Origin: Xanthobacteraceae bacterium
Lineage (GTDB): Bacteria; Pseudomonadota; Alphaproteobacteria; Rhizobiales; Xanthobacteraceae
Assembly (NCBI GenBank): GCA_030037895.1
Contig: JASHPW010000114.1
Coordinates: 1 to 64,000, forward strand
Direction: 5' to 3'
Length of the DNA stretch: 64,000 nucleotides
The position numbers and the translations under genes were made by a program. Positions 45,851 to 56,516 of this stretch are shown one piece after another. The notes beneath the pieces are model-generated. The model was not told the DNA's origin, did no database searches, and saw only the letters and a program-made list of their open reading frames with translations. Each line of letters starts with the position of its first letter. Positions within the stretch are counted from its first letter, which is position 1.

Positions 45851-46759
45851 CTACCGCGCGTGCTCCCACAGCGTCTCCAGCCGATGGCGGAAGGCCTTGG
45901 GCTTTTCGGCGAACAGCCGGTGCGCAATGCGGGCGGCGCGCTGCACAAGCTCGGTCCGGCGTTCGACGCAGGCCGGCGTGAGCCGCGAGCGCCAGTGCGC
46001 CAGGGGCTGATGCGGCTCGATGAGCCGCTTGAGCACTTCGAGGTCCTGGCAGCGTCCGAGCCGGTCGCGCAACCGTTCGGTCTCGTCCATCCACATGCGG
46101 CCGTGGCGCGGCCACAGCGGCGCAATCAGCTCCATCTGATAGCGGTGGTCGATGACGCGCTGCCGCAACCGGTGCAGGTCCTCGACGCTCGCCAGCGACC
46201 AGTCGGCCGGAATGCGCCGTCGCGCTTGCCGATAAACGGCCGCCAGGCGCGCCGCGATCAAACCGAAGTCGAAAGGATCGAGCGGCCATAGCGCGATCGC
46301 CGCGACCGCCGTATCGAGCCAAGCGATAATGGCGTCGCGCAGCTCCGGCGTGAGCACAGAGCGCTCCTCGCTGCCGCGGATCGCTTCGATCCGGCCGCGG
46401 ATGGTCGCGATCGAACGCTCCGACAGCGGGATGGCCTTTTTCACCAGATCGTCGAAAGCGTTGAGCGCCGCCTGGCCGTCGCGCGCCAGCGCCAGCGAAC
46501 GGGCTTGATCGCGCGCTTCGCGGCGCCAACGCACGGCGTCGGGGATGAACGGATCGAGCAGGCGCATCAGCGCGCGCCATTGCTTCATGGCGCGGCGGAA
46601 GTTGTGCACGGCGTCCTGGTTCGAGCGCTCGGGATCGGTGATCGCCGCGCGCGCGTTGGCAAGGATATTGCCTGCAATTGCGCGCAATGCCGGCCCAATC
46701 GCCGCCCGGGGCTGCAAGGCCGGTTTGTCGCCCCTATCCGCTACTACGACGGCACGCAT
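45851..46759 (-). CDS. CHAD domain protein
   Basis: DAVHNFRRAMKQWRALMRLLDPFIPD...LHRLRQRVIDHRYQMELIAPLWP...RLRDRLGRCQDLEVLKRLI. Confidence 0.88.
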   Translation of the reverse strand: MRAVVVADRGDKPALQPRAAIGPALRAIAGNILANARAAITDPERSNQDAVHNFRRAMKQWRALMRLLDPFIPDAVRWRREARDQARSLALARDGQAALNAFDDLVKKAIPLSERSIATIRGRIEAIRGSEERSVLTPELRDAIIAWLDTAVAAIALWPLDPFDFGLIAARLAAVYRQARRRIPADWSLASVEDLHRLRQRVIDHRYQMELIAPLWPRHGRMWMDETERLRDRLGRCQDLEVLKRLIEPHQPLAHWRSRLTPACVERRTELVQRAARIAHRLFAEKPKAFRHRLETLWEHAR

Positions 46760-46884
46760 GACGGTTCGGACACGGATGACAGTATGACGAAAAAACGAGC
46801 TCCCCGCACTTCCCTTATCGGGGGCCGCTTGCTACATGAATTCCGCGACGGCACGTCCGCGTGAAGTGGGTCGATATATCTTAG

Positions 46885-46961
<77 letters not shown>

Positions 46962-47159
46962 CTTTTGTTATAACTCACTAACTTACAATACCAATCCAAT
47001 CATCCCCACCCGTACGCGGCTGATTGCCTGGACGATCATCAAGTCGTGGCGCCAGCAGCCGCCGGGGACGCATTCTGCACCGCTGCCTGGTCACCGCGGC
47101 GGCGGACGGCCACGTCGTGCGATCCGTAAATTTGGATCGCCCATCCCGACGATTCGCCG

Positions 47160-47863
<704 letters not shown>

Positions 47864-47867
<4 letters not shown>

Positions 47868-48628
47868 GCCGCCGCCTGCCCCAGATAGACCAGGCGGACC
47901 TCGGGATTGGCGCGGATCTCGTCCGGCGATCCCTGCGCCAGAAGCTCGCCGTGATGCAGGACGACGATGTGGTCGCTGATCCCCATCACCAACTTCATCT
48001 TGTGCTCCACCAGCACGACCGTGCGCTTCGCGGCGAGCCTCAGGATCAGCGCCACCATCGATTTCGTCTCTTCCGGACTCATGCCCGCGGTCGGCTCGTC
48101 GAGCAGCAGAAGCTTCGGCTCGCAGGCGAGCGCCATGGCGATTTCGAGGCTGCGCTGCTCGCCATGCGCCAAGTTTGCCGCCTGCCGCTCGCGCTGGCCA
48201 TGGAGGCCGACCAGATCGAGCAGGTGCGCCGCGCGTTCGGTCAGGTCGCGGTGCCGCGCGCGCGGGCGCCAGATGTCGAAGCGCGCGTGCAGCGCCTGCA
48301 CCGCGACGCGGACATTCTCCAGCACGGTGAGCCACGGAAAGACATTGGTGATCTGGAAGGACTTGGCGATGCCAAGGCGCGCGAAATGATGCTGCGCGAG
48401 CCCGGTGATATCGTTGCCGTCGAAGCGGATGCGGCCCTCCGACGGGGCCAAGGCTCCGGAGACGATGTTGAAGAACGTGGTCTTGCCGGCGCCGTTCGGC
48501 CCGATCACCGAGGTGAGGCGGCCACGCCGAAAGCCGATGCTGACATCGTTCAGGGCGACGAAGCGACCGAACCGCTTGCCGACATGCTCGGCGGCGAGGA
48601 TGACCTCGCCGGTCATGGCCTGAGCCAT
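47864..48628 (-). CDS. livG: Branched-chain amino acid-type ABC transporter ATP-binding protein
   Basis: GKRFGRFVALNDVSIGFRRGRLTSVIGPNGAGKTTFFNIVSG; LAHGEQRSLEIAMAL; LDEPTAGMSPEE. Confidence 0.93.
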
Positions 48629-49593
48629 TGCAGGATGACGCCCCAGATACCGCGCGGGAAGAATAGCACGAAGACCATGAAGATCGTGCCAACGACGAGC
48701 TGCCAGTGATCGGTGTAGAGCGTGGTCACGTCCTCGACCACTACGAAGAATCCGGCGCCGATGAATGGGCCGAAAAACGTGCCCATGCCGCCGAGCAGGG
48801 TCATCATCACCACCAGGCCTGAGGTCGTGTAGTTCAGCGTGTCGATCGGCACGACCGAAAGATGAATCGCCATCAGGCTACCGGCGAGCCCGCAGACCAA
48901 GGCGGACAGCACGAAAGACAGGAACTTGGTCGCGCGCACGTCATAGCCGCAGGCGCGGGCGCGCGTCTCGTTCTCGCGCACCGCCTCCAGCACCGCGCCA
49001 AACGGCGAATCGAGGACGCGCGACACCAGCCACAGGGCGAGCGCGACGAACACCAAGACGACATAGTATTTCGTCGTCGGATCGATGAGATCGAGCTGCC
49101 AGCCGAACAGCAACAGGCGTCCGGCATTGACGCCGCGCAGGCCATTCTCCCCCCCGGTCAGCGACACCCACTGATAGAAGATCGCATAGACGCATTGCGC
49201 CAGCGCCAACGTCACCATGGCAAAATAGATGCCGCGAGTGCGGATGGCGAGCCCGCCGATGACGGCGCCAAGCGCGCCCGCGAAGGCGGTTCCGATGATC
49301 AGCGCCGGCGGCCACGGGACGCCGAAGCGCGAGATGGCGATGCCGCAGCCATAAGCGCCGGCACCGAAAAACGCGGCATGGCCGAACGACAGCAGGCCGG
49401 TATAGCCGTAGAGCAGGTTGAACCCGACCGCGTAGAGGCCATAGACCAAGACGTTCACCGCCAGCGCCTGGTACGGCATGACCCAGGGCAGGACCAGCAG
49501 GCCCGCGACCGCCGCCGCGACGCGGTGGCGCGCGATCGCATCCACCAACCGCCGGCCGCGTGTCCCCGGCAGGACCAGATGACCGGCGGTCAT
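48613..49593 (-). CDS. livM: Branched-chain amino acid-type ABC transporter permease
   Basis: YGLYAVGFNLLYGYTGLLSFGHAAFFGAGAYGCG. Confidence 0.92.
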   Translation of the reverse strand: MTAGHLVLPGTRGRRLVDAIARHRVAAAVAGLLVLPWVMPYQALAVNVLVYGLYAVGFNLLYGYTGLLSFGHAAFFGAGAYGCGIAISRFGVPWPPALIIGTAFAGALGAVIGGLAIRTRGIYFAMVTLALAQCVYAIFYQWVSLTGGENGLRGVNAGRLLLFGWQLDLIDPTTKYYVVLVFVALALWLVSRVLDSPFGAVLEAVRENETRARACGYDVRATKFLSFVLSALVCGLAGSLMAIHLSVVPIDTLNYTTSGLVVMMTLLGGMGTFFGPFIGAGFFVVVEDVTTLYTDHWQLVVGTIFMVFVLFFPRGIWGVILQWLRP

Positions 49594-49609
49594 GCAGCGC
49601 GGTCCAGCA

Positions 49610-50485
49610 TCAACCCAGCAGCCCGGCGCGGCCGAACAGTCCCTGCGGCCGCAGCAGCAGCACGAGCACCATGATCACGTACATCGAGAGCTGCGAGAAT
49701 TGTGGCGCGAAGATCGCGGTGAAGCTCTCGGCCAGGCCGACCAGGAGACCGGCAACGACCGCGCCGACCAGCGAACCCATGCCGCCGATCACGGTGATGA
49801 CGAACGCCACCATCAGCGCCGGCGTGCCCATTTCGGGGAACACGCCTTGAAGCGGCGCGGCCAGCATGCCGGCGAGGCCGGCGAGGCCCGTGCCGATGCC
49901 GAATACCATGAGCCACACGCGCGCGATATCGATGCCGAGCACGCGCACGATCTCGGGATCGCGCGCGCCCGCGCGGATCACCAGCCCATAGGACGTCTTG
50001 TCGATGAACAGCCACAGCCCAACCAGAAGCGCCGCCGTCAACGCGATCAGAAACAGGCGATAGAGCGGGAAATAACCGATCCCGATATCGACCGCTCCGC
50101 TCAGCGCGTCGGGCGCGTCGAACGGCAGTCCCTGCTTGCCCCACAGGATACGGATGAGGTCGAGCAGCACATAGGACAGGCCGAAAGTGAGCAGCAGCGG
50201 ATAGTCGATGCCGCGGCCGTAAAGCGGGCGAACCAGGACGCGCTCGACCACCAGCCCGATGCCGCCGACGGCCAGCGGCACGATCACCAGCGAAATCCAG
50301 AAATTACCGGTCAGGCCGAAGACGAAGATGCCGATATAGGCACCGACCGCGAACATGGCGCCGTGGGCGAAATTGATCACCGTAAGCAGGCCGAAGACCA
50401 GCGCCAGCCCGACGGCCAGCAGCACGTAGATCGCGCCGAGCGCGAAGCCGGTAAAGGCCTGCAATAACAAGAAGTTTGGCGACAT
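49610..50485 (-). CDS. livH: Branched-chain amino acid-type ABC transporter permease
   Basis: GAIYVLLAVGLALVFGLLTVINFAHGAMFAVGAYIG; GMGSLVGAVVAGLLVGLAESF. Confidence 0.93.
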   Translation of the reverse strand: MSPNFLLLQAFTGFALGAIYVLLAVGLALVFGLLTVINFAHGAMFAVGAYIGIFVFGLTGNFWISLVIVPLAVGGIGLVVERVLVRPLYGRGIDYPLLLTFGLSYVLLDLIRILWGKQGLPFDAPDALSGAVDIGIGYFPLYRLFLIALTAALLVGLWLFIDKTSYGLVIRAGARDPEIVRVLGIDIARVWLMVFGIGTGLAGLAGMLAAPLQGVFPEMGTPALMVAFVITVIGGMGSLVGAVVAGLLVGLAESFTAIFAPQFSQLSMYVIMVLVLLLRPQGLFGRAGLLG

Positions 50486-50551
50486 GCCGGACCTATGCGA
50501 GCCACTCCCGGCGGGCGTCGCTGGTGCCGCCGGGAGCCATGGATTTCGCGC

Positions 50552-51823
50552 TCAGACGTGCCCCTCCTCGGCGCAGGAGCGCAGGTTCTTTTCGTCCGCC
50601 GGGTCAATCTCGACGATGTCGAACACGTCGTACTGGTTGCTCATCTTGGCCTTCGGCTTCGCTTCGAGAATCAGCACGGACTGGACCGCCTGATGGTCGC
50701 ACTTGCGAAAATATTCGGTGCCCTTGTAAGGATCGTACCGGTTCTCCTCGAGCGCCGCGATCAGCTTTTCGGTGTCGGTGCCGCCGGCCTTCTTGATGCC
50801 GGACAGGACAGCATAGGTCCCGGCATAGCCGTAGGCGCCGTAATCGGACGGTTCGGCGCCGTTGTTGCGCTTGCGGTAGGCGGCGTTGAAATGCTTGGCC
50901 GAAGAGACCTTGTCTTCAAGCCGCCAATAATAGTTCGAGCCGCCGACCACGCCCTCGAATATCTCCGGGCCGCCGGCCAGCCGCTGACCATAAAGCAGCA
51001 CCGACACGGCGATGTGCATCTGCTTGTTGAGGCCGAAGCTGGCGACCTGCTTCAAGGTGTTGAGCTGGTCGCGGCCGAAATTGTTGACGATCAGCACCTC
51101 GGGGTGGAGCGACTGGATGCGCGGGAAGAAGGTCGAGAAATCCGTCGCGCCAATCGGCGCCAGCACGTTGTCGAGCATTTGCAAGCCAAGTTCCTTGCCC
51201 ACGGCCTGATAGCCGTTCACCAGCTCATGCCCGAACGCATAGTCCGGCGTCAGGAACACGACCTTCTTGCCGAACTTGGGCAGGACATAGCGTGCCACGG
51301 CGCCGGCGGTCATGTGCGGATTGAGCGCCTCATGGAAGGTATAGCGGCTGTAATCCGGCATCGCGGTGATCTGGTCCGACTGGCTGATCGAGACATAAAG
51401 CACCTTGCGCGTCTTGGTGACGTTGTTGACCGCGAGCTGAACCGCCGCCGAGAGCGAACCGACGACGCAATCGACCTTGTCCTTCTCGATCAACTCGAGC
51501 GTCCGGGTCGCGGCCTCGCCGGCATTGAGCTTGGAGTCGCGCACCAGAAGCTCGGCCATGCGTCCGTTGAAGCCGCCGGCAGCGTTGAATTCGTCGACCG
51601 CGATCTGGGCGCAGGCCGCCTGCTGCTTGGCCTCGGCGCCATAGGGGCCGGTCAGCGGCACCGGGAAGCCGATCTTGATCGTCTCCGCCGCCGCTCGCGC
51701 GATGTTGAACCAGAACGGCGAGGCCGCCATCGCGGCGGCGCCGGCAGCAGCCGCGCCCAGGATTTTGCGGCGGCTCGGCCCCGCAAGCCGGTTCGACCCG
51801 ATCTTCGTCCGTTGCGTCTTCAT
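50552..51823 (-). CDS. ABC transporter substrate-binding protein (Leu/Ile/Val-binding family), Tat-like signal
   Basis: SRRKILGAAAAGAAAMAASPFWFNIARAAAETIKIGFPVPLTGPYGAEAKQQAACAQIAVDEFNAAGGFNGR. Confidence 0.92.
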   Translation of the reverse strand: MKTQRTKIGSNRLAGPSRRKILGAAAAGAAAMAASPFWFNIARAAAETIKIGFPVPLTGPYGAEAKQQAACAQIAVDEFNAAGGFNGRMAELLVRDSKLNAGEAATRTLELIEKDKVDCVVGSLSAAVQLAVNNVTKTRKVLYVSISQSDQITAMPDYSRYTFHEALNPHMTAGAVARYVLPKFGKKVVFLTPDYAFGHELVNGYQAVGKELGLQMLDNVLAPIGATDFSTFFPRIQSLHPEVLIVNNFGRDQLNTLKQVASFGLNKQMHIAVSVLLYGQRLAGGPEIFEGVVGGSNYYWRLEDKVSSAKHFNAAYRKRNNGAEPSDYGAYGYAGTYAVLSGIKKAGGTDTEKLIAALEENRYDPYKGTEYFRKCDHQAVQSVLILEAKPKAKMSNQYDVFDIVEIDPADEKNLRSCAEEGHV

Positions 51824-51886
51824 GATTTCCCTCCCGATTTTTTCTGGTGCCACTATCCTACTGCCGCACAGCGGTATCAACCGCCG

Positions 51887-54271
51887 TCACGCATCGAGCT
51901 TGCCCAGCGCCGCCAGCACGCGATCCGGGGTGAGCGGAATTGTCGTCACGCGGGCGCCGAGCGGGCGCAACGCGTCATTGACCGCATTGAGCACCGCGGC
52001 GGCCGAGGCTGCCGTACCCGCCTCACCGACGCCCTTGGCGCCCAGCTCGGAATAGACCGTGGGGGTGCTGACATGGTCGACCACGATGTCCGGCATCTCC
52101 CCGGCCATCGGCACGAGATAGTCGGCAAGCGTGCCGTTCTGCATCTGGCCGTCGGCGCCGTAGATACATTCCTCGAACAAGGCGGCGCCGATGCCCTGGA
52201 CGACACCGCCCCTGATCTGTTCGTCCACCAGTTGCGGATTGATGACCCGGCCGCAATCGTCCACCACCCAATGCTTCAGCAGCTTGATGAAGCCGGTCTC
52301 GATCTCGACCTCGACATGAGCGGCCTGGATGCCGTTGGTGAAGGCGAAGGGCTGGCCGCGCGGAACGTGATGCCGCGCCACGGTCATCTCCGGCTGGAAA
52401 TCGGGCGGCAGCGTGTCCGGCCGGAAGAAGGCGATGCGCGCCAGCTCAGCCAAGGCCATGCGTTCCCGCCCGCCGTCGGCGTCCACGATCAGTCCGTCGC
52501 GGATGTCGAGCGTGTCGGCGTGCGCCTGAAGGATCGTTCCCGCCAGGGCCAGGATGTTGTCGCGCAAGGCGCGGGCGGCGCGGAGTACCGTCTCGCCGCC
52601 GATGCCGGCGCCGCGCGATGCCCAGGTCGCGCCGCCATGGGGCGTGACCTCTGTGTCGCCAGTGACGACCCTGACTGCGTCCAGCGGAATGCCGAGGACG
52701 CTCGCGGCGACTTGGGCCATCGCCGTTTCGGTGCCCTGCCCCTGCTCGGTCACGCTGACCAGGCAGCGGACCTGGCCCGAGGGCTCGAGCTTAAGGATGC
52801 AGCCGTCCTGGGCGCTGATGCGCGCGCCGCCGACGCCATAGAAAGCCGGGCCCGGATTGGTGATTTCGATGTACGCCGCGATCCCGATGCCGCGAAAGAC
52901 GCCGTGCCGGCGCAACCGCTCCTGCTCGGCGCGCAAGCTTTCGTAATCCATGTGCCCGACCAGGCGGTCGAGGCATTGATGGTGCGACAGGCGCTCAAAC
53001 ACGAAGCCGGTCGGCGAGGTATAAGGATACATGTCGTCGGTCAGCATGTTGCGCCGGCGCAACTCGACCGGATCGAGGCCCACGGAAGCGGCGGCGAGAT
53101 CGACCATGGCCTCGGTCACGGCGCAGGCGATGGGGTGGCCGACGGCGCGATATTGGCTCATGATGTTCTTGTTCTGGAACACGACCTTGAGGTCGGCACG
53201 GTAATGGCGGTGCCGGTACGGGCCGCCGATCAGGCGTATCACCTGGTTGCCTTCGACCGCGCTGGTGCGCGGGTAAGCTGAGAACGGCCCGATCCCGGTC
53301 AGGTCGTCGACCGCGAAGGCGGTGATCTCGCCGTCGGCCGTGACCGCGACGCGCGCCTTGACCCGGTGATCGCGGGCATGGATGTCCGACACGAAGGATT
53401 CGAGCCGGTCGGCGACGAACTTCACCGGGCGGCCGAGCATCATGCTGAGCGCCGCGGTCGCCATCTCGTCGCCATAGACATGCAACTTCATGCCGAACGA
53501 GCCGCCGACATCCTTGGCCACGACCCGGACCTGCGCGTCGGAGAGGCCGAGATGGCGGGCATAGACGTCCTGCATCTGATAGGGCGTCTGGGTCGATTGA
53601 AAGACCGTGAGACGCTGCTCGCTCGGATCGAACTGCGCTACCATGGTGCGCGGCTCCAGCGACACCGCGGTATGCCGGCCGAAATGCCACTCGGCCTCGA
53701 TCACCTGATGCGCCGCAGCGAAGGCCTGGTCCACGGCGCCGCTCTCGAGATGCAGCGAAAACGCCTTGTTGTCGCCGAATTCGGGATGAATCACCGACGT
53801 TGCCGGATCGAGCGCCGTCTCCATGTCCGCGACCGCCGGCAATTCCTCCCAATCGACCACGACGAGTTCGAGCGCGTCCTCGGCCAAGGCGCGCGTCGCG
53901 GCGACTGCCGCTACCACCGGCTCGCCGCGCCACACCACCCGGTCGATTGCCAGCGGGTATTGCGGCGGCGATTTGAGGCCGGCGAAATGGGTCAAGGTAC
54001 CGACCCAGGGGCGGCAGAGTCGCGCCAGGTCCGCGCCGGTTGCGATCACGATCACGCCCGGCGCCGCCTTGGCCGCATTCAGATCGAGGCCGCGAATGCG
54101 CGCGTGGGCGTGGGGACTGCGCAGGAAGGCGACATGCGTCAAGCGCGCAAACTGCACGTCATCGGTGAACTGGCCGCGGCCGGCGAGCAGGCGCCGGGCA
54201 TTGGGGCGCGGCACGCTGCGCCCGATATAGCTGTTGGGCCGATCGAACGGCGAGAACGGCGGCGCGGTCAT
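51887..54271 (-). CDS. Molybdenum hydroxylase large subunit (xanthine dehydrogenase/CoxL-like)
   Basis: SYIGRSVPRPNARRLLAGRGQFTDD; VAKDVGGSFGMKLHVYGDEMA; SQYRAVGHPIACAVTEA; terminal KGVGEAGTAASAAAVLNAVNDAL. Confidence 0.93.
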   Translation of the reverse strand: MTAPPFSPFDRPNSYIGRSVPRPNARRLLAGRGQFTDDVQFARLTHVAFLRSPHAHARIRGLDLNAAKAAPGVIVIATGADLARLCRPWVGTLTHFAGLKSPPQYPLAIDRVVWRGEPVVAAVAATRALAEDALELVVVDWEELPAVADMETALDPATSVIHPEFGDNKAFSLHLESGAVDQAFAAAHQVIEAEWHFGRHTAVSLEPRTMVAQFDPSEQRLTVFQSTQTPYQMQDVYARHLGLSDAQVRVVAKDVGGSFGMKLHVYGDEMATAALSMMLGRPVKFVADRLESFVSDIHARDHRVKARVAVTADGEITAFAVDDLTGIGPFSAYPRTSAVEGNQVIRLIGGPYRHRHYRADLKVVFQNKNIMSQYRAVGHPIACAVTEAMVDLAAASVGLDPVELRRRNMLTDDMYPYTSPTGFVFERLSHHQCLDRLVGHMDYESLRAEQERLRRHGVFRGIGIAAYIEITNPGPAFYGVGGARISAQDGCILKLEPSGQVRCLVSVTEQGQGTETAMAQVAASVLGIPLDAVRVVTGDTEVTPHGGATWASRGAGIGGETVLRAARALRDNILALAGTILQAHADTLDIRDGLIVDADGGRERMALAELARIAFFRPDTLPPDFQPEMTVARHHVPRGQPFAFTNGIQAAHVEVEIETGFIKLLKHWVVDDCGRVINPQLVDEQIRGGVVQGIGAALFEECIYGADGQMQNGTLADYLVPMAGEMPDIVVDHVSTPTVYSELGAKGVGEAGTAASAAAVLNAVNDALRPLGARVTTIPLTPDRVLAALGKLDA

Positions 54272-54750
54272 GGCTTCGCCGCCGCGGCCTCGACCGCGTC
54301 GATGATGGCATGATAGCCGGTGCAGCGACAGTAATTGCCGGAGAGGTGGGCGCGAATCGCATCGCGCGACGGTGCCGGGTCCTGCGCCAGCAGCGCCGCG
54401 GCGGCGATCAGCATGCCCGGCGTGCAGAAGCCGCATTGCAGGGCGTTGCGTGCGAGGAACGCGTCCTGAAGCCGCCGCAAGGCGCCGCGTTCGGACAGGC
54501 CCTCGATGGTTTCGACCACGGCGCCGTCGGCCTGGACCGCGAGCACGAGGCAGCCGCGGACCATGTCGCCATCGAGCAACAACGTGCAGGCGCCGCACAC
54601 GCCATGCTCGCAGCCGACATGTGTCCCAGTGAGACCGAGATCGATGCGCAGAAAATCGACGAGGTTCAAGCGCGGCTCGACCGCGCGCGACACCGGCGCG
54701 CCGTTGACCGTCAACGCGATCGGGATCGTCCCCGGCATCGCCTCAGCCAC
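54268..54750 (-). CDS. Molybdenum hydroxylase [2Fe-2S] subunit (CoxS-like)
   Basis: GCEHGVCGACTLLLDGDMVRGCL and CGFCTPGM...GNYCRCTGY. Confidence 0.95.
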   Translation of the reverse strand: MAEAMPGTIPIALTVNGAPVSRAVEPRLNLVDFLRIDLGLTGTHVGCEHGVCGACTLLLDGDMVRGCLVLAVQADGAVVETIEGLSERGALRRLQDAFLARNALQCGFCTPGMLIAAAALLAQDPAPSRDAIRAHLSGNYCRCTGYHAIIDAVEAAAAKP

Positions 54751-55621
54751 CCGCGCCGATCGGAACCGGATCGAGCAGCTCCATCACCACCCGCGCCAGC
54801 AACACGCGCGCCATCTGCCGGCGGGCCGCCGACGAGGCCTGCGTATCGGCCGGCGGATCGAGGTCGGCCGCGAGCGCCGCCTGGGCGGCAGTGACGGTGT
54901 CGCGCGTCAGCGGCCGCCCGGTCAACAGCGCCTCCGCGGTCCGCGCCCGCACCGGCGTCGGGCCGATCGAAAAATAGACCAGCCTGACTTCGTCAAGCCG
55001 GTCCGCGTCGACCCGTGCATGCGCCGCGAGCCCGACCAAGGCATAGTCGCCGCGCCGGCGCGCCAGTTCGGCGAAGGCCGAACGCTGGTCCGGACCAACG
55101 GCGTCGAATTCGAGCGCCACCAGGATCTCGTCCGGCCCGAGCGCGGTCTCGTAGATGCCGAGAAAGAATTCATCGGCCGGAACAATGCGGGTGCCGGCCA
55201 TGCCGGCGACGATCATGCGCGCCTGGAGCGCCACGGCGCAGGCCGGCAGCTCCGCCGCCGGGTCGGCAAAGGCGATGCTGCCGCCGATCGTGCCGCGATT
55301 GCGGATCGCGGGGTGCGCGACATGGTCGATGGCGACGGCTAGCAACGGCACATGCCGGACGACGATGGCGGAACGTTGCAGGTCGACATGCCGCGTGAGC
55401 GCGCCGATCCGCACGAGCCCGTCGCGCTCGACGATGCCGCGCAAATCGTCGAGGCCGCCGATATCGACCACCAGCTCGGGCGACAGCAGACGCATGTTGA
55501 GCGCCGGCATCAGGCTTTGCCCGCCGGCCAGGAGCCGCGCGCCGTCGCCGCGCGCGGCGAGAATCCCCAGCGCCTCGCTGAGCGAACGCGGTCGAACGTA
55601 ATCGAATGAAGGAGGTTTCAC
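54743..55621 (-). CDS. Molybdenum hydroxylase FAD-binding subunit (CoxM-like)
   Basis: FDYVRPRSLSEALGILAARGDGARLLAGGQSLMPALNMRLLSPELVVDIG; RNRGTIGGSIAFADPAAELP. Confidence 0.93.
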   Translation of the reverse strand: MKPPSFDYVRPRSLSEALGILAARGDGARLLAGGQSLMPALNMRLLSPELVVDIGGLDDLRGIVERDGLVRIGALTRHVDLQRSAIVVRHVPLLAVAIDHVAHPAIRNRGTIGGSIAFADPAAELPACAVALQARMIVAGMAGTRIVPADEFFLGIYETALGPDEILVALEFDAVGPDQRSAFAELARRRGDYALVGLAAHARVDADRLDEVRLVYFSIGPTPVRARTAEALLTGRPLTRDTVTAAQAALAADLDPPADTQASSAARRQMARVLLARVVMELLDPVPIGAGG

Positions 55622-55691
55622 GCTGGCCCGTCCTCCCGCCCGGCGCCCGATTGCCGCGGGTCGGTGGCGACCGTCGGTTCGAGGTTCTTAA

Positions 55692-55705
55692 TGACCAATT
55701 GGTCA
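55692..55705. promoter_or_regulatory. Perfect palindrome TGACCAATTGGTCA, candidate TetR operator
   Basis: 14-bp perfect dyad between divergent molybdenum hydroxylase operon and TetR gene. Confidence 0.7.
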
Positions 55706-55806
55706 CATTGTGGTACCGGCGTGCGCGGCCTGTCAAGCAGGAACGATATCGTCGCGGCCGAGCGACCTGCTATTGTCGCGGCCGAGACCAAGCGGGGCAA
55801 GACGGG

Positions 55807-56511
55807 ATGAATTCGGCGACCGGGAGACGGGCAGCGCCGCGCACCAAGCGGGACGGAGGGGCGCACGCGCTTCGTCCACGCCTGCCGACCGAAACGCGGC
55901 AGCGGATCATCGTCGCCGAGGCCGTTCGATTCTTCGCCGAGGCCGGATTCGAGGGCCAGACGCGCGTGCTCGCGAAGCGGCTCGGCATCACCCATTCGCT
56001 GCTCTATCGCCATTTCGCCGGCAAGGACGATCTGATCGAGCGGGTCTATCGCGAAGTTTATCTCGGGCGATGGCGGCCGGAGTGGGAGCGGCTGCTGAGC
56101 GACCGCTCGCGACCGCTGGAGGCACGCCTCAAATCATTCTATCGCGCCTACACCGATGCGATCTTCAATCTGGAATGGGTGCGCATCTTCATCTTCGCCG
56201 GGCTCAAGGGCGTCGATATCAATACCCGCTACCTGGCGCTCATCGAGCGGCACGTCCTGCGCCCCGTCTGTCGCGAGCTGCGCGTCGAAGCCGGCCTGCC
56301 CGACCCGGACGAACTGCCGGTCGCACCTGAGGAGTTGGAATTGGCGTGGGGCCTGCACGGCCGAATCTTTTCCCTCGCCATCCGCAAATGGGTCTATGGC
56401 GTGCCGATGCCGAGGCAGTTCGTCGCCACGATCGATACGTCCGTCCACGCCTTCCTGCATGGCGCCGCGCGCAGCCTGGCGAGCGGCGCCATCGCGATCG
56501 GCCGCCGCTAG
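55807..56511 (+). CDS. TetR/AcrR family regulator 1
   Basis: RQRIIVAEAVRFFAEAGFEGQTRVLAKRLGITHSLLYRHFAGKDDLIERVYREVYLGRW HTH. Confidence 0.9.
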   Translation: MNSATGRRAAPRTKRDGGAHALRPRLPTETRQRIIVAEAVRFFAEAGFEGQTRVLAKRLGITHSLLYRHFAGKDDLIERVYREVYLGRWRPEWERLLSDRSRPLEARLKSFYRAYTDAIFNLEWVRIFIFAGLKGVDINTRYLALIERHVLRPVCRELRVEAGLPDPDELPVAPEELELAWGLHGRIFSLAIRKWVYGVPMPRQFVATIDTSVHAFLHGAARSLASGAIAIGRR

Positions 56512-56516
56512 CCGGC

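Noticed and set aside
47868-48692. N-terminal part of the 47160..48692 ORF
   Set aside because: Out-of-frame reading of livG; the true LivF starts at MMLTVTG (47867).
50495-53281. 928-aa + strand ORF
   Set aside because: Antisense to the substrate-binding protein and molybdenum hydroxylase genes; composition (A/R/D/H/G-rich, no family motifs) is typical of a high-GC shadow frame.
54272-54598. N-terminal extension of the 51887..54598 ORF
   Set aside because: Overlaps the [2Fe-2S] subunit in another frame; true start at MTAPPFSPFDRP (54271).
51887-55621. Aerobic CO dehydrogenase (coxMSL) assignment
   Set aside because: Subunit order matches cox, but the large subunit lacks the form I AYxCSFR motif, so a CO-oxidising role is not supported.
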